In this document: one piece after another, positions 18,637-26,101 of the stretch
How the letters are laid out: every line of letters starts with the position of its first letter
How positions within the stretch are numbered: position 1 is the stretch's first letter
From: 4572-13 sp964594065
GTDB lineage: Bacteria > Planctomycetota > Phycisphaerae > Sedimentisphaerales > Anaerohalosphaeraceae
DNA length: 64,000 nt
Assembly: GCA_964594065.1 (NCBI GenBank)
Contig: CAZQKX010000006.1
Coordinates: 19,711-83,710, forward strand
Direction of reading: 5' to 3'
The notes under the pieces: generated by a model
The model's input: the letters and a program-made list of their open reading frames with translations, nothing else
The model's database searches: none
Told to the model about the DNA's origin: nothing
Made by a program: the position numbers and the translations under genes

Positions 18637-20055
18637 ATGTTTGACGCGTTAACGGACAAATTTAATTCGATCTTTAAGTCGCTTTCGGGGCGTGGACGTA
18701 TCACCGAATCCAACGTCTCGGACGCCCTGCGCGAGGTGCGCAAGGCCCTGCTTGAAGCCGATGTCAACTACCAGGTCGCCAAACAATTCTGCAAAGACGT
18801 CCGAGAGGCCGCTCTCGGGGCCGAGGTCATCAAAAGCCTGCATCCCGGGCAGGTGATGGTCAAGATCGTTAACGACGAGTTGACCAAACTGATGGGCCCG
18901 GTGGACCCGACGGTTTATTATGTTTCGCCGGGACCGACCATTGTGATGCTGGCGGGCTTGCAGGGTTCCGGTAAAACGACAACCGCGGCCAAACTGGCCA
19001 AGCTGATCGGCGAAAAAGACAAGAAAAAACCGCTCATGGTCGCCGACGACCTGCAGCGGCCTGCCGCTATCGAGCAGTTGTGCACACTCGGTGCCCAGAT
19101 CGGCGTTGAAGTCTATAAGGAAGACGGGGTCAAAGATGCCGTTCGCGTGGCCAAAAACGGCCTGAAATACGCCAAAAAGAACGGATTTGACACGATCATC
19201 CTGGATACCGCGGGCCGTTTGCATGTGGATGCGGAAATGATGGATGAGATCGCCGCGGTCGCCAAGGCCGTCACGCCGCAGCAGATCTATCTGGTCTGTG
19301 ACGCCATGACCGGTCAGGACGCGGTCAACTCGGCCAAGGAATTCAACGACCGTCTCGAACTGGACGGCGTGATCCTGACCAAACTGGACGGTGACGCCCG
19401 CGGCGGTGCCGCCCTGTCGGTCAAAGCCGTCACCGGCAAGCCCATCAAGTTTGTCGGTATGGGCGAAAAGCTCGAGAACCTCGAACCGTTCCATCCGGAC
19501 CGAATGGCCAGCCGGATCCTCGGCATGGGCGATGTGGTCACGCTGGTCGAAAAAGCCCAGGAGCAGTTCGACGAAGAGCAGGCCAAAAAATTGCAGACGA
19601 AGATGGCCAAGGGCACGTTTGGCTTTGATGATTTCTTAAAACAAATGCAATCGCTCAAAAAGATGGGCGGTATGTCAAGCATGCTCAAACTGCTGCCGGG
19701 CATGGGTGCCTTAAAGGACATGGACATGGATGACCGTGAGATCGGCAAGATCGAAGGCATCGTTCATTCGATGACGAAGGCCGAACGCACCGATCCCGAT
19801 GTGATCGATTCTTCCCGCAGACGACGCATCGCACGCGGCAGCGGACGCGATGTACAGGACATCGCCGGGCTGGTCAAGACCTTCAAACGCAGCCGCGAAA
19901 TGATGAAAGCCATGGCCGGCGGAGGCGGCGGGCTGGGCGGATTGAAAAACATGTTCTCCGGCGGCGACATGATGAAAGCCATGGCCGGAGGCGGCATGAG
20001 AAAGCAAAAACAACGCAGCAAGCGGAAGCGCTCGCCGCGGAAAAAACGCAGATAA
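18637..20055 (+). CDS. ffh: Signal recognition particle protein Ffh (SRP54)
   Basis: 472 residues. GTPase of the SRP that binds signal sequences and 4.5S RNA and hands nascent membrane proteins to FtsY. N domain about 1-90; G domain with G1 GLQGSGKT (107-114), DTAGR (190-194) and TKLDG (248-252); Met-rich M domain from about 325 (FLKQMQSLKKMGG, LLPGMG, SSRRRRIARGSG, VKTFKRSREMMKAM). The tail is Gly/Met-rich and ends strongly basic (KQKQRSKRKRSPRKKRR). The usual ADVYRPAA is replaced by ADDLQRPAA, a mild variation. First gene of a seven-gene operon with translation factors. No 4.5S RNA gene was seen in the window. Confidence 0.96.
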   Translation: MFDALTDKFNSIFKSLSGRGRITESNVSDALREVRKALLEADVNYQVAKQFCKDVREAALGAEVIKSLHPGQVMVKIVNDELTKLMGPVDPTVYYVSPGPTIVMLAGLQGSGKTTTAAKLAKLIGEKDKKKPLMVADDLQRPAAIEQLCTLGAQIGVEVYKEDGVKDAVRVAKNGLKYAKKNGFDTIILDTAGRLHVDAEMMDEIAAVAKAVTPQQIYLVCDAMTGQDAVNSAKEFNDRLELDGVILTKLDGDARGGAALSVKAVTGKPIKFVGMGEKLENLEPFHPDRMASRILGMGDVVTLVEKAQEQFDEEQAKKLQTKMAKGTFGFDDFLKQMQSLKKMGGMSSMLKLLPGMGALKDMDMDDREIGKIEGIVHSMTKAERTDPDVIDSSRRRRIARGSGRDVQDIAGLVKTFKRSREMMKAMAGGGGGLGGLKNMFSGGDMMKAMAGGGMRKQKQRSKRKRSPRKKRR

Positions 20056-20076
20056 TACCCTTTAAAGGGTGACCCA

Positions 20077-20403
20077 TTGAGCAAAGATTTGACAATTGAA
20101 GAGTATTTGAAATCTCTGGAAGCGTTTGTGGATAATGCCTATGGCAAACAGATCCGCCGGCAGTTTCAGGGAATCGACGGCAGCAGCGAGCTGGCGATGC
20201 TTCAGTCTCCCAGCCGGGATGAATTTGAACAACTCCAGCGAGCGGTTGCGATCATGACAGCGGCGGAAAAGGAATCCGCCGAAACAATGAGCGATGAACA
20301 GATCGAGCGAATCGCAGAAGATGCCGTCATAGACAAGGCAGTGCTTTCCATTTTTATGAATGGATACGCCATTAAAAAACAAAAATTAAATAGTAAAAAT
20401 TAA
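20077..20403 (+). CDS. Conserved-position small protein of unknown function between ffh and rpsP
   Basis: 108 residues from a TTG at 20077, with AAAGGG eight bases upstream; no earlier in-frame ATG fits. It is an acidic, helical protein (SKDLTIEEYLKSLEAFVDNAYGKQIRRQFQ, AAEKESAETMSDEQIERIAEDAVIDKAVLSIFMNGYAI) with no TM segment or motif I know. In many bacteria this slot between ffh/rpsP and trmD holds khpA (ylqC) and rimM; this protein resembles neither. The last five or six codons and the stop are read from a heptamer tandem array (AAAAATTAAATAGT twice), so the C-terminus is probably drifting. Co-transcription with ffh is likely. Confidence 0.65.
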   Translation: MSKDLTIEEYLKSLEAFVDNAYGKQIRRQFQGIDGSSELAMLQSPSRDEFEQLQRAVAIMTAAEKESAETMSDEQIERIAEDAVIDKAVLSIFMNGYAIKKQKLNSKN

Positions 20404-20498
20404 ATAGTAAAAATATGGCTATCGCCTTTGGCGATTCCTCATATTTGATATTAAATATTTGATATTTGAAATTTCAGATTTGAGATTTGAGATTTGAA
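20381..20498. repeat. 7-base AT-rich tandem array, longest copy in the window
   Basis: AAAAATTAAATAGT (14 bases) twice at 20381-20408, then, after a short hairpin (ATCGCCTTTGGCGAT), eight consecutive 7-base units at 20443-20498: ATTTGAT, ATTAAAT, ATTTGAT, ATTTGAA, ATTTCAG, ATTTGAG, ATTTGAG, ATTTGAA. The first part covers the stop codon of the upstream gene. This resembles the STRR heptamers of cyanobacteria in style. Confidence 0.8.
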
Positions 20499-20575
20499 AT
20501 AGTTCGATAACGTGTTTTGTGTCTGCAAAGGGCAGGTGCGAAAATTAATTATATGCTTTAACGAAAGGAAACACT

Positions 20576-21172
20576 ATGTCAGTCAAAATCAGAATGTCAC
20601 GGTTGGGACGTCGGCATCGTCCGTTCTTCCGCATCAATGCGGTCGATTCCCGGACGCCGCGTAATGGCCGCATCCTCGAGAAGCTCGGTCATTATGACCC
20701 GATCGAAAAGAATGCGGACAAGCAGGTCGTCATCAACAAAGAACGCATTGAATACTGGATCGGCCAGGGTGCTATTGCCAGTGACACCTGTGCGGAAATC
20801 TTCAAGAAACAGGGCATCACCTGCCCGCAGTATGAAGCCAAGCTTCAACGCCGGGCACGGGCCAAAGCGATCGCTCGCAAACAGGGCAAGCCCTTCACCG
20901 AAGCCGAGCGCATTGCTGTGACAAAAGCCGCCGAAGCTGCTGTTGCCGCCGCTGAAGAAGCTACTGCAAAGGCTGCTGAAGAGGCAAAAGCCGCAGAGGA
21001 AGCCGCTGCAAAAGCCGCCGAAGAGGCAAAAGCTGCTGAAGAAGCCAAGGCTGATGACGCCGCTAAAGCCGCTAAAGAAGCCAAAGCAGATGACGCCGCA
21101 GACGCAAAAGCTGCTAAAGAAGCCAAGGCAGATGACGCCGCAGACGCTGCTGAAGAAACCAAAGACGAATAA
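20576..21172 (+). CDS. rpsP: 30S ribosomal protein S16 with long Ala/Lys/Glu-rich tail
   Basis: 198 residues, more than twice the usual 80-90. The S16 core is residues 1 to about 95 (MSVKIRMSRLGRRHRPFFRI, DSRTPRNGRILEKLGHYDP, INKERIEYWIGQGA). From about 110 onward it is a low-complexity charged helix with repeated EAKAAEEA and EAKADDAA units, which should form a long solvent-exposed helix from the small subunit. ATG preceded by AAAGGAAACACT. The repeats at DNA level (GCTGAAGAAGC-like) are prone to length change. Fourteen bases before trmD. Confidence 0.95.
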   Translation: MSVKIRMSRLGRRHRPFFRINAVDSRTPRNGRILEKLGHYDPIEKNADKQVVINKERIEYWIGQGAIASDTCAEIFKKQGITCPQYEAKLQRRARAKAIARKQGKPFTEAERIAVTKAAEAAVAAAEEATAKAAEEAKAAEEAAAKAAEEAKAAEEAKADDAAKAAKEAKADDAADAKAAKEAKADDAADAAEETKDE

Positions 21173-21187
21173 GATAAGAAACGTATA

Positions 21188-21901
21188 ATGAGAATCGACG
21201 TTTTGACACTGTTCCCGGAGATGTTTCAGGCTCCGCTGAGTTATTCGATCTTAAAGCGGGCGCAGGAACAGAACGTCGTTGAAGTTGTTCTTTCAAATAT
21301 TAGAGATTTTGCCACAGACAGTTATCGCAAGGTCGATGACAAGCCGTACGGCGGCGGGCCCGGCATGGTGATGACGCCCGGACCGGTGTTCGATTGTTTT
21401 GAACATATTCGCCCGCAAGCCGCAGACCCGGGACGTGTGATCCTATTGACGCCCCAGGGACAGCCGCTGACCCAGGAAAAGGCCGTTGCACTGAGCAAAG
21501 AGCCCCGGCTGATTCTGATCGCCGGCCGGTACGAAGGATTCGACGAACGTATCCGGACAGGACTGGACGCCGAACAAATATCGATCGGCGACTATGTGCT
21601 CAGCGGCGGTGAACTGCCGGCGATGGTCCTGATCGACGCTGTTGTCAGGCTTTTGCCGGGCGCTTTGGGCGATGAGGATTCGGCGACGGAAGATTCTTTC
21701 AGCGATGATTTGCTGGAATACCCACAGTACACGCGGCCGGAAGAATTCCGGGGCATGCGTGTACCAGATATCCTGCTCAGCGGTGACCACGGTAAGATTG
21801 CCGCGTGGCGAAATGAACAACGTATAAAACGAACCAAACAATGGCGGCCCGATGTGTATGAGAAACATCAGGATAGCGCCAAAAACGATGAAAATAGATA
21901 A
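21188..21901 (+). CDS. trmD: tRNA (guanine37-N1)-methyltransferase TrmD
   Basis: 237 residues, normal length. SPOUT methyltransferase that forms m1G37 and prevents frameshifting. Family text: MRIDVLTLFPEMFQ, KPYGGGPGMVMTPGPVFD, LLTPQGQPLTQEKA, LIAGRYEGFDERI (AdoMet knot), SIGDYVLSGGELPAMVLIDA and QYTRPEEFRGMRVPDILLSGDH. It lies directly between rpsP and rplS as in most bacteria, but rimM, which usually sits just before it, is absent. Confidence 0.97.
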   Translation: MRIDVLTLFPEMFQAPLSYSILKRAQEQNVVEVVLSNIRDFATDSYRKVDDKPYGGGPGMVMTPGPVFDCFEHIRPQAADPGRVILLTPQGQPLTQEKAVALSKEPRLILIAGRYEGFDERIRTGLDAEQISIGDYVLSGGELPAMVLIDAVVRLLPGALGDEDSATEDSFSDDLLEYPQYTRPEEFRGMRVPDILLSGDHGKIAAWRNEQRIKRTKQWRPDVYEKHQDSAKNDENR

Positions 21902-21921
21902 GTCAAACAGGAGATAGTTCC

Positions 21922-22290
21922 GTGAAAAACGAAATACTCGAATCAGTAGAGAAAGGCAGCCTTCGCAAAGAAGTGCCCTATTTTGAAACCGGCGACACGG
22001 TCGACGTGCACTGCCGAATTCAGGAAGGCAATAAGACCCGCACCCAGATATTTACGGGAACGGTCATTGCCCGCAAGGGCCGCGGCATGAACGAAAGCTT
22101 TACGGTCCGCCGGATGGTGGGGGATGAAGGCGTCGAGCGCGTCTTCCCGCTGAACTCGCCGAATATTCTGAATATTCGCCCGGTTCGCAGCGGTAAAACA
22201 CGACGCGCCAAACTTTACTTCCTGCGTGATCGCAGCGGTAAAGGCGTTCGTCTGCCGCATCGTCACAGCAAGCATACGGTCATTAAATAA
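21922..22290 (+). CDS. rplS: 50S ribosomal protein L19
   Basis: 122 residues from a GTG at 21922 preceded by CAGGAG. Typical L19 pattern: PYFETGDTVDVHCRIQEGNK, RTQIFTGTVIARKGRG, ESFTVRRMVGDEGVERVFPLNSPNI, RRAKLYFLRDRSGKGVRLPH. Sits at the 30S-50S interface. Part of the ffh-truD operon. Confidence 0.96.
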   Translation: MKNEILESVEKGSLRKEVPYFETGDTVDVHCRIQEGNKTRTQIFTGTVIARKGRGMNESFTVRRMVGDEGVERVFPLNSPNILNIRPVRSGKTRRAKLYFLRDRSGKGVRLPHRHSKHTVIK

Positions 22291-22302
22291 GGATTATCTG
22301 TC

Positions 22303-22698
22303 ATGCTTTTGCCGTGGGTACGAAAGCGATTGCTCTGTAATCCCAAACGGCTTGGCCGCTGGGGACAGAGCCGGTCGGAAAAATACCTGTCACGCAGAGG
22401 CTGTAAGACGATCGCCCGGAATTATTCGTTCCGCGGCGGCGAGCTGGACCTGGTCATGGCCGACCCCGACGGGGCGATCGCGTTCGTAGAGGTCAAAACC
22501 CGGCAGAGCGAAGCATTTGCTCCGGCCAAGTCGGCCGTCAACGCCAAAAAGCGACAAAAGATGATTCGAACCGCAAAGTGCTTTCTGAGAGAATTCGATC
22601 TTTCAGGCAGGCCTTTGCGGTTCGATGTTATTACAGTCATCCTCGCTGCCAAAGGCGCGCCGGTCATCCAACATTACCCCAATGCATTCGTACCATAG
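22303..22698 (+). CDS. yraN: YraN/UPF0102 family nuclease-like protein
   Basis: 131 residues. Restriction-endonuclease-like fold family UPF0102: E (SEKYLSRRGC), RNYSFRGGELDLVMADPDGAIAFVEVKTR with the E-x-D and E-V-K catalytic-type residues, then KRQKMIRTAKCFL. The biochemical role of the family is not settled. It starts 12 bases after rplS; yraN and rnhB commonly follow rplS in other genomes, so the position supports the call. Only 9 bases before truD. Confidence 0.88.
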   Translation: MLLPWVRKRLLCNPKRLGRWGQSRSEKYLSRRGCKTIARNYSFRGGELDLVMADPDGAIAFVEVKTRQSEAFAPAKSAVNAKKRQKMIRTAKCFLREFDLSGRPLRFDVITVILAAKGAPVIQHYPNAFVP

Positions 22699-22707
22699 GA
22701 CACTCGC

Positions 22708-23976
22708 ATGCAACAGGATCACGACCCAACCAACAGCATGAATCCGCTTTGCCCCGAACTTCCATTTTTAACGGCCGATCTCGGGGGCGTAGGCGGGCAG
22801 ATCAAAACGATTCCCGCCGATTTCCTCGTCGAGGAAGTCCCGTTGTACGAGTTCGCCGGAACCGGCACGCACGTCTACGCTTATATCCAGAAAAAGGGAT
22901 TGACCACCGCCGAGCTGATCGCACGACTGGGGCAGTCATTGAATGTTCGCAAGTTTGACATCGGCTATGCCGGACGAAAAGATTCCAACGCGATTACACG
23001 CCAATGGGTTTCCATCGAACACATCGATCCGAAAAAAATAGAAACTCTGGATCTGGGCGGTATCAAAGTCCTCGACATCACCCGACACGGCAACAAGCTC
23101 AAAGTCGGACATCTCAAAGGAAACCGCTTTACCATCCGTATTCGCAACCTCAAGCTGCCGCTGGATGAAGCTGAAAAAACCGCTCGCCAGGTCATGGACG
23201 TTTTGTGCCGGCGAGGCGTTCCGAATTATTTCGGCCCCCAACGTTTCGGCTATCGCTACGACAGTCATCTTCTGGGCGGCGCGATTATCAAAAACGATAT
23301 CAAGGGATTCTTTGATGCGCTGCTCGGTCGGCCCGAACTGGACCGGCAGGATGAATTCATCGAAGCCCGGCGGCTTTATGAAGCCGGAGATTTTGAAGCG
23401 GCCTTCTACGCCTGGCATCCGGCCCTTCGCGACCACCGCAAGGCATTGCGTGTGCTGATGAAAAACGGCGGCAAGACCAACGCCAAGACGCTTCGTGCGA
23501 TCAATGCACGTTTGCTGAGCCTGTTCGTTTCCGCCTGGCAGTCGGATTTGTTTAACACGGTTCTGGTCAAACGCCTGCCGCAGATCGACACGATGCTTGA
23601 GGGCGACATGGCCTACAAACACGATAACGGCGCCTGTTTCCATGTCGAAGATGCCGACATCGAACAGGCCCGCTGCGATGCGTTTGACATCAGCCCGACC
23701 GGCCCGCTGCTCGGCAAACGGATGACGAAATTGATCGGCCCGGCCGGCGAGATGGAAAACCCCATTCTCGATACCATTGAACTGACCGAAGACGACTACA
23801 GCCGCCTGAAGCGTTACGGCGGCACCGGCGGACGGCGTCCCCTGCGGTTTGAGCCGAAAGACAGCGACATCACCACCGGCACCGATGAACACGGCGATTA
23901 CCTGCAGCTGCAATTCGAACTGCCCAGCGGCTGCTACGCCACCGTCCTGCTCAGAGAGATCACCAAACAGGATTAA
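22708..23976 (+). CDS. truD: tRNA pseudouridine(13) synthase TruD
   Basis: 422 residues. Makes pseudouridine 13 in tRNA(Glu). Key regions: IKTIPADFLVEEVPLYEFAG at the N-terminus, the catalytic-Asp motif YAGRKDSNAITRQW, LKGNRFTIRIRNL, VPNYFGPQRFGY, the TRUD insertion domain, and PLLGKRM...E..ILD near the end. An internal ATG at 22738 (MNPLCPELPF) is a possible alternative start. The C-terminal 73 coding bases (23901-23973) occur again, slightly diverged, at 28499-28571. Last gene of the operon. Confidence 0.95.
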   Translation: MQQDHDPTNSMNPLCPELPFLTADLGGVGGQIKTIPADFLVEEVPLYEFAGTGTHVYAYIQKKGLTTAELIARLGQSLNVRKFDIGYAGRKDSNAITRQWVSIEHIDPKKIETLDLGGIKVLDITRHGNKLKVGHLKGNRFTIRIRNLKLPLDEAEKTARQVMDVLCRRGVPNYFGPQRFGYRYDSHLLGGAIIKNDIKGFFDALLGRPELDRQDEFIEARRLYEAGDFEAAFYAWHPALRDHRKALRVLMKNGGKTNAKTLRAINARLLSLFVSAWQSDLFNTVLVKRLPQIDTMLEGDMAYKHDNGACFHVEDADIEQARCDAFDISPTGPLLGKRMTKLIGPAGEMENPILDTIELTEDDYSRLKRYGGTGGRRPLRFEPKDSDITTGTDEHGDYLQLQFELPSGCYATVLLREITKQD

Positions 23977-24207
23977 ATCGCAATACATTCGTTCTCCTCT
24001 TGATACTCAACGGGTTGTCCCATGTCGAAGTTTCTTAGAAAACATAAAATTTAACCGAAGGATTTTCTCAAGACCTGCTGTATATTAATATAGAAGTTAA
24101 AGGTATCGTCAGGTTGATATGTTTATGTTAAAAACCATAAAATTAACCGTCTGAACAGTGCAAAAATCAGATAGAAGACAAAAGCCCGGATTGTAACAGG
24201 ACACCGT

Positions 24208-24792
24208 ATGGATAAGAACGAAGAAAGAGCTTTCGTCCACAAACTGGTCAAGATGGACGAAAGGACATGGGAAGTGTTTTGTAAGGACTATTCCCGGCCG
24301 TTGCTTGCATTCGTTCAATTCAGGTTTGGTTGCAATCGGGAAAAAGCAGAGGAAATTGTACAAATGGCTTTTATTCGCTGTGTCAAATCAATTAAAAACT
24401 TCAACCCATCCCGGGGAAGTCTGCTTGAATGGCTCAAGGCGATTGTGAAAAACGAAGCCTATACACTTCGGCAGAAGGAGCGAAAACAACTGCCGACGAC
24501 CGATGAGATTGTTGAAAAAGTTGATACGGTTGCTTTGTCAAATGAGGTTATTTCTAAAGAAGAAGTTCAAATCCTGATTCATGAAACGATTATAGAACTT
24601 TACAGCCGATATCGAAAAGTTCTAATTTTGAAATATATTGAAAATCGAAAAGTCGCCGAGATTGCAAAAATGTTAGGCCATTCAGAAAAAACGATTGAGT
24701 CATTACTGTCACGTTCGCGACAGGCCTTTAGAAATGCTTTTATGCAAAAGGCCAAAGGGCTGGAAATTAAAGAAAGTGGGTTGCTGAAATGA
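24208..24792 (+). CDS. ECF-family RNA polymerase sigma factor
   Basis: 194 residues. Region 2 about 20-90 (FCKDYSRPLLAFVQFRFG, EEIVQMAFIRCVKSIKNF, SLLEWLKAIVKNEAYTLRQKER) and region 4 about 130-185 (ELYSRYRKVLILKYIENRKVAEIAKMLGHSEKTIESLLSRSR, a helix-turn-helix). There is no region 3, as expected for ECF sigmas. ATG at 24208. Its stop overlaps the start of the FecR gene (ATGA), so the two are translationally coupled. With the downstream FecR protein as membrane anti-sigma and a large secreted protein after that, this forms a sigma/FecR/effector cassette. The DNA is more AT-rich than the ffh operon. Confidence 0.92.
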   Translation: MDKNEERAFVHKLVKMDERTWEVFCKDYSRPLLAFVQFRFGCNREKAEEIVQMAFIRCVKSIKNFNPSRGSLLEWLKAIVKNEAYTLRQKERKQLPTTDEIVEKVDTVALSNEVISKEEVQILIHETIIELYSRYRKVLILKYIENRKVAEIAKMLGHSEKTIESLLSRSRQAFRNAFMQKAKGLEIKESGLLK

Positions 24793-26057
24793 AAAGTGAT
24801 TCGCACAACAATATTTTTGAGGAAAATCTTAGCAAGATGCTGAAATCGTCCATGAAGAAATCCGGTTCGGCCTTTGAAGAAAACCTGAGCCAGGCAGTTC
24901 TTGCAGAGGTTCATCAGCAGCGATTGACGGCTAACAAACGATTGTTCTTTAAGAAAATCTCTTTTGCTGCCGCGGCTGCCGTGATATTCATCGCTGCAGT
25001 ATGGTTTACTCGTCCCGGTCCTGTTGGGTCTGTTGGGCAAGTCCGGAATCTTTATGGCATTGTGACGGTTGGCGATGGGCGTACATCTGAGAACATTGTC
25101 GAGGCGGCCGATATTCGATCGGGACAATGGATCGAAACGTTATCCGGAAGTAAAGCGGAAATTGTCCTGAGCGACCAGAGTCGACTGCTGCCGGCTCCGC
25201 GGACCGTTTTTCAAGTCCTCAATGGAAAGCATGGCCACCGGATTTTGCTTAAACAAGGATATATGGCGGTCCAAGCAGCTAAACAGCCTTCGGGGAAATC
25301 GTTGATGATCAAAACCAATGGTTCCCGGGTTAAAATTCTGGGAACCACGCTTGATGTACGCCTGGTAAACAAACCTGACGGCTCCAAACAGACCCGAGTC
25401 AGTGTTGCATCAGGCCGTGTTGAATTAGAATCATCCGGCCGGAAAGTACTGCTGCCGGCCAATACGGAAGGGATTGCCGACGAAGGCAAAACACCGGTCA
25501 AACGTCCCTTGAATTTGGAAGTCAGTGAGATGGTTCGCCTTTTCAATAAGAATCATGAAATGGCAACACAGTCGAATGTTAATGCCGGTTTGCCGACGAT
25601 AATTGATTTCAAAGGCGGCAGTACCGCCGAAGTATGGACGATGGTTCCTTATGAAAAGCTTGAAGAAGCACAACCTGGACAGTACGTGCTGAAGCTGAAA
25701 TACCCTGCTTTCGGAGCAACGGTTTTTACATTTGAAGGAAAACAATTGCCGGTTCACAGTAAAGGCCGGACCTTGCATATTGATTTTTCTGAAATGGATC
25801 TCAACGCCTTACAGACAGAACCACTTATTTTGAAACTTCCGGAAGTCAAAGGGATATTCCAAGCCGGCGAAGAAAATTTTGTCCGCTTTGACCGACCTTC
25901 GGGTCTACATCCAATGGTGACTCTTTTTCAATTCCGTTTACCGGAGCTGGCAAATATTGAACACATTTATCCCGAGCCGATTGAAACGGCCGAAAAACTA
26001 AACAAGCTTGTAGTGACGGTTGCAACCAATTCATTAATGCTTGAAGTTTACGAATGA
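24789..26057 (+). CDS. FecR-domain membrane anti-sigma/regulator protein
   Basis: 422 residues. A cytoplasmic N-terminus of about 55 residues is followed by one TM (57-73, ISFAAAAAVIFIAAVWF). The outer part carries a FecR domain about 95-215 (SGQWIETLSGSKAEIVLSDQSRL, KTNGSRVKILGTTLDVRL, VASGRVELESSGRKVLLPAN). The C-terminal 200 residues (up to LMLEVYE) are unrecognised. FecR proteins sense an envelope signal and control a partner ECF sigma; here the partner is the overlapping upstream sigma gene. No TonB receptor is nearby, so the iron-citrate type of signalling is unlikely. Confidence 0.87.
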   Translation: MKSDSHNNIFEENLSKMLKSSMKKSGSAFEENLSQAVLAEVHQQRLTANKRLFFKKISFAAAAAVIFIAAVWFTRPGPVGSVGQVRNLYGIVTVGDGRTSENIVEAADIRSGQWIETLSGSKAEIVLSDQSRLLPAPRTVFQVLNGKHGHRILLKQGYMAVQAAKQPSGKSLMIKTNGSRVKILGTTLDVRLVNKPDGSKQTRVSVASGRVELESSGRKVLLPANTEGIADEGKTPVKRPLNLEVSEMVRLFNKNHEMATQSNVNAGLPTIIDFKGGSTAEVWTMVPYEKLEEAQPGQYVLKLKYPAFGATVFTFEGKQLPVHSKGRTLHIDFSEMDLNALQTEPLILKLPEVKGIFQAGEENFVRFDRPSGLHPMVTLFQFRLPELANIEHIYPEPIETAEKLNKLVVTVATNSLMLEVYE

Positions 26058-26101
26058 TGATTTTGACAGACAATCTATGTTTAAAGTGAAAGGAGATTAA
26101 G

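Noticed and set aside
18649..19494. 281-codon open frame on the minus strand inside ffh
   Set aside because: It is opposite ffh with all its GTPase motifs; composition-driven shadow.
22936..23988. 350-codon open frame on the minus strand inside truD
   Set aside because: It is opposite truD; composition-driven shadow with no family features.
24042..24153. Two copies of ATAAAATTTAACCG-like sequence upstream of the first ECF sigma gene
   Set aside because: Short and AT-rich. One copy could be part of a promoter, but there is no second promoter in the window to compare it with.
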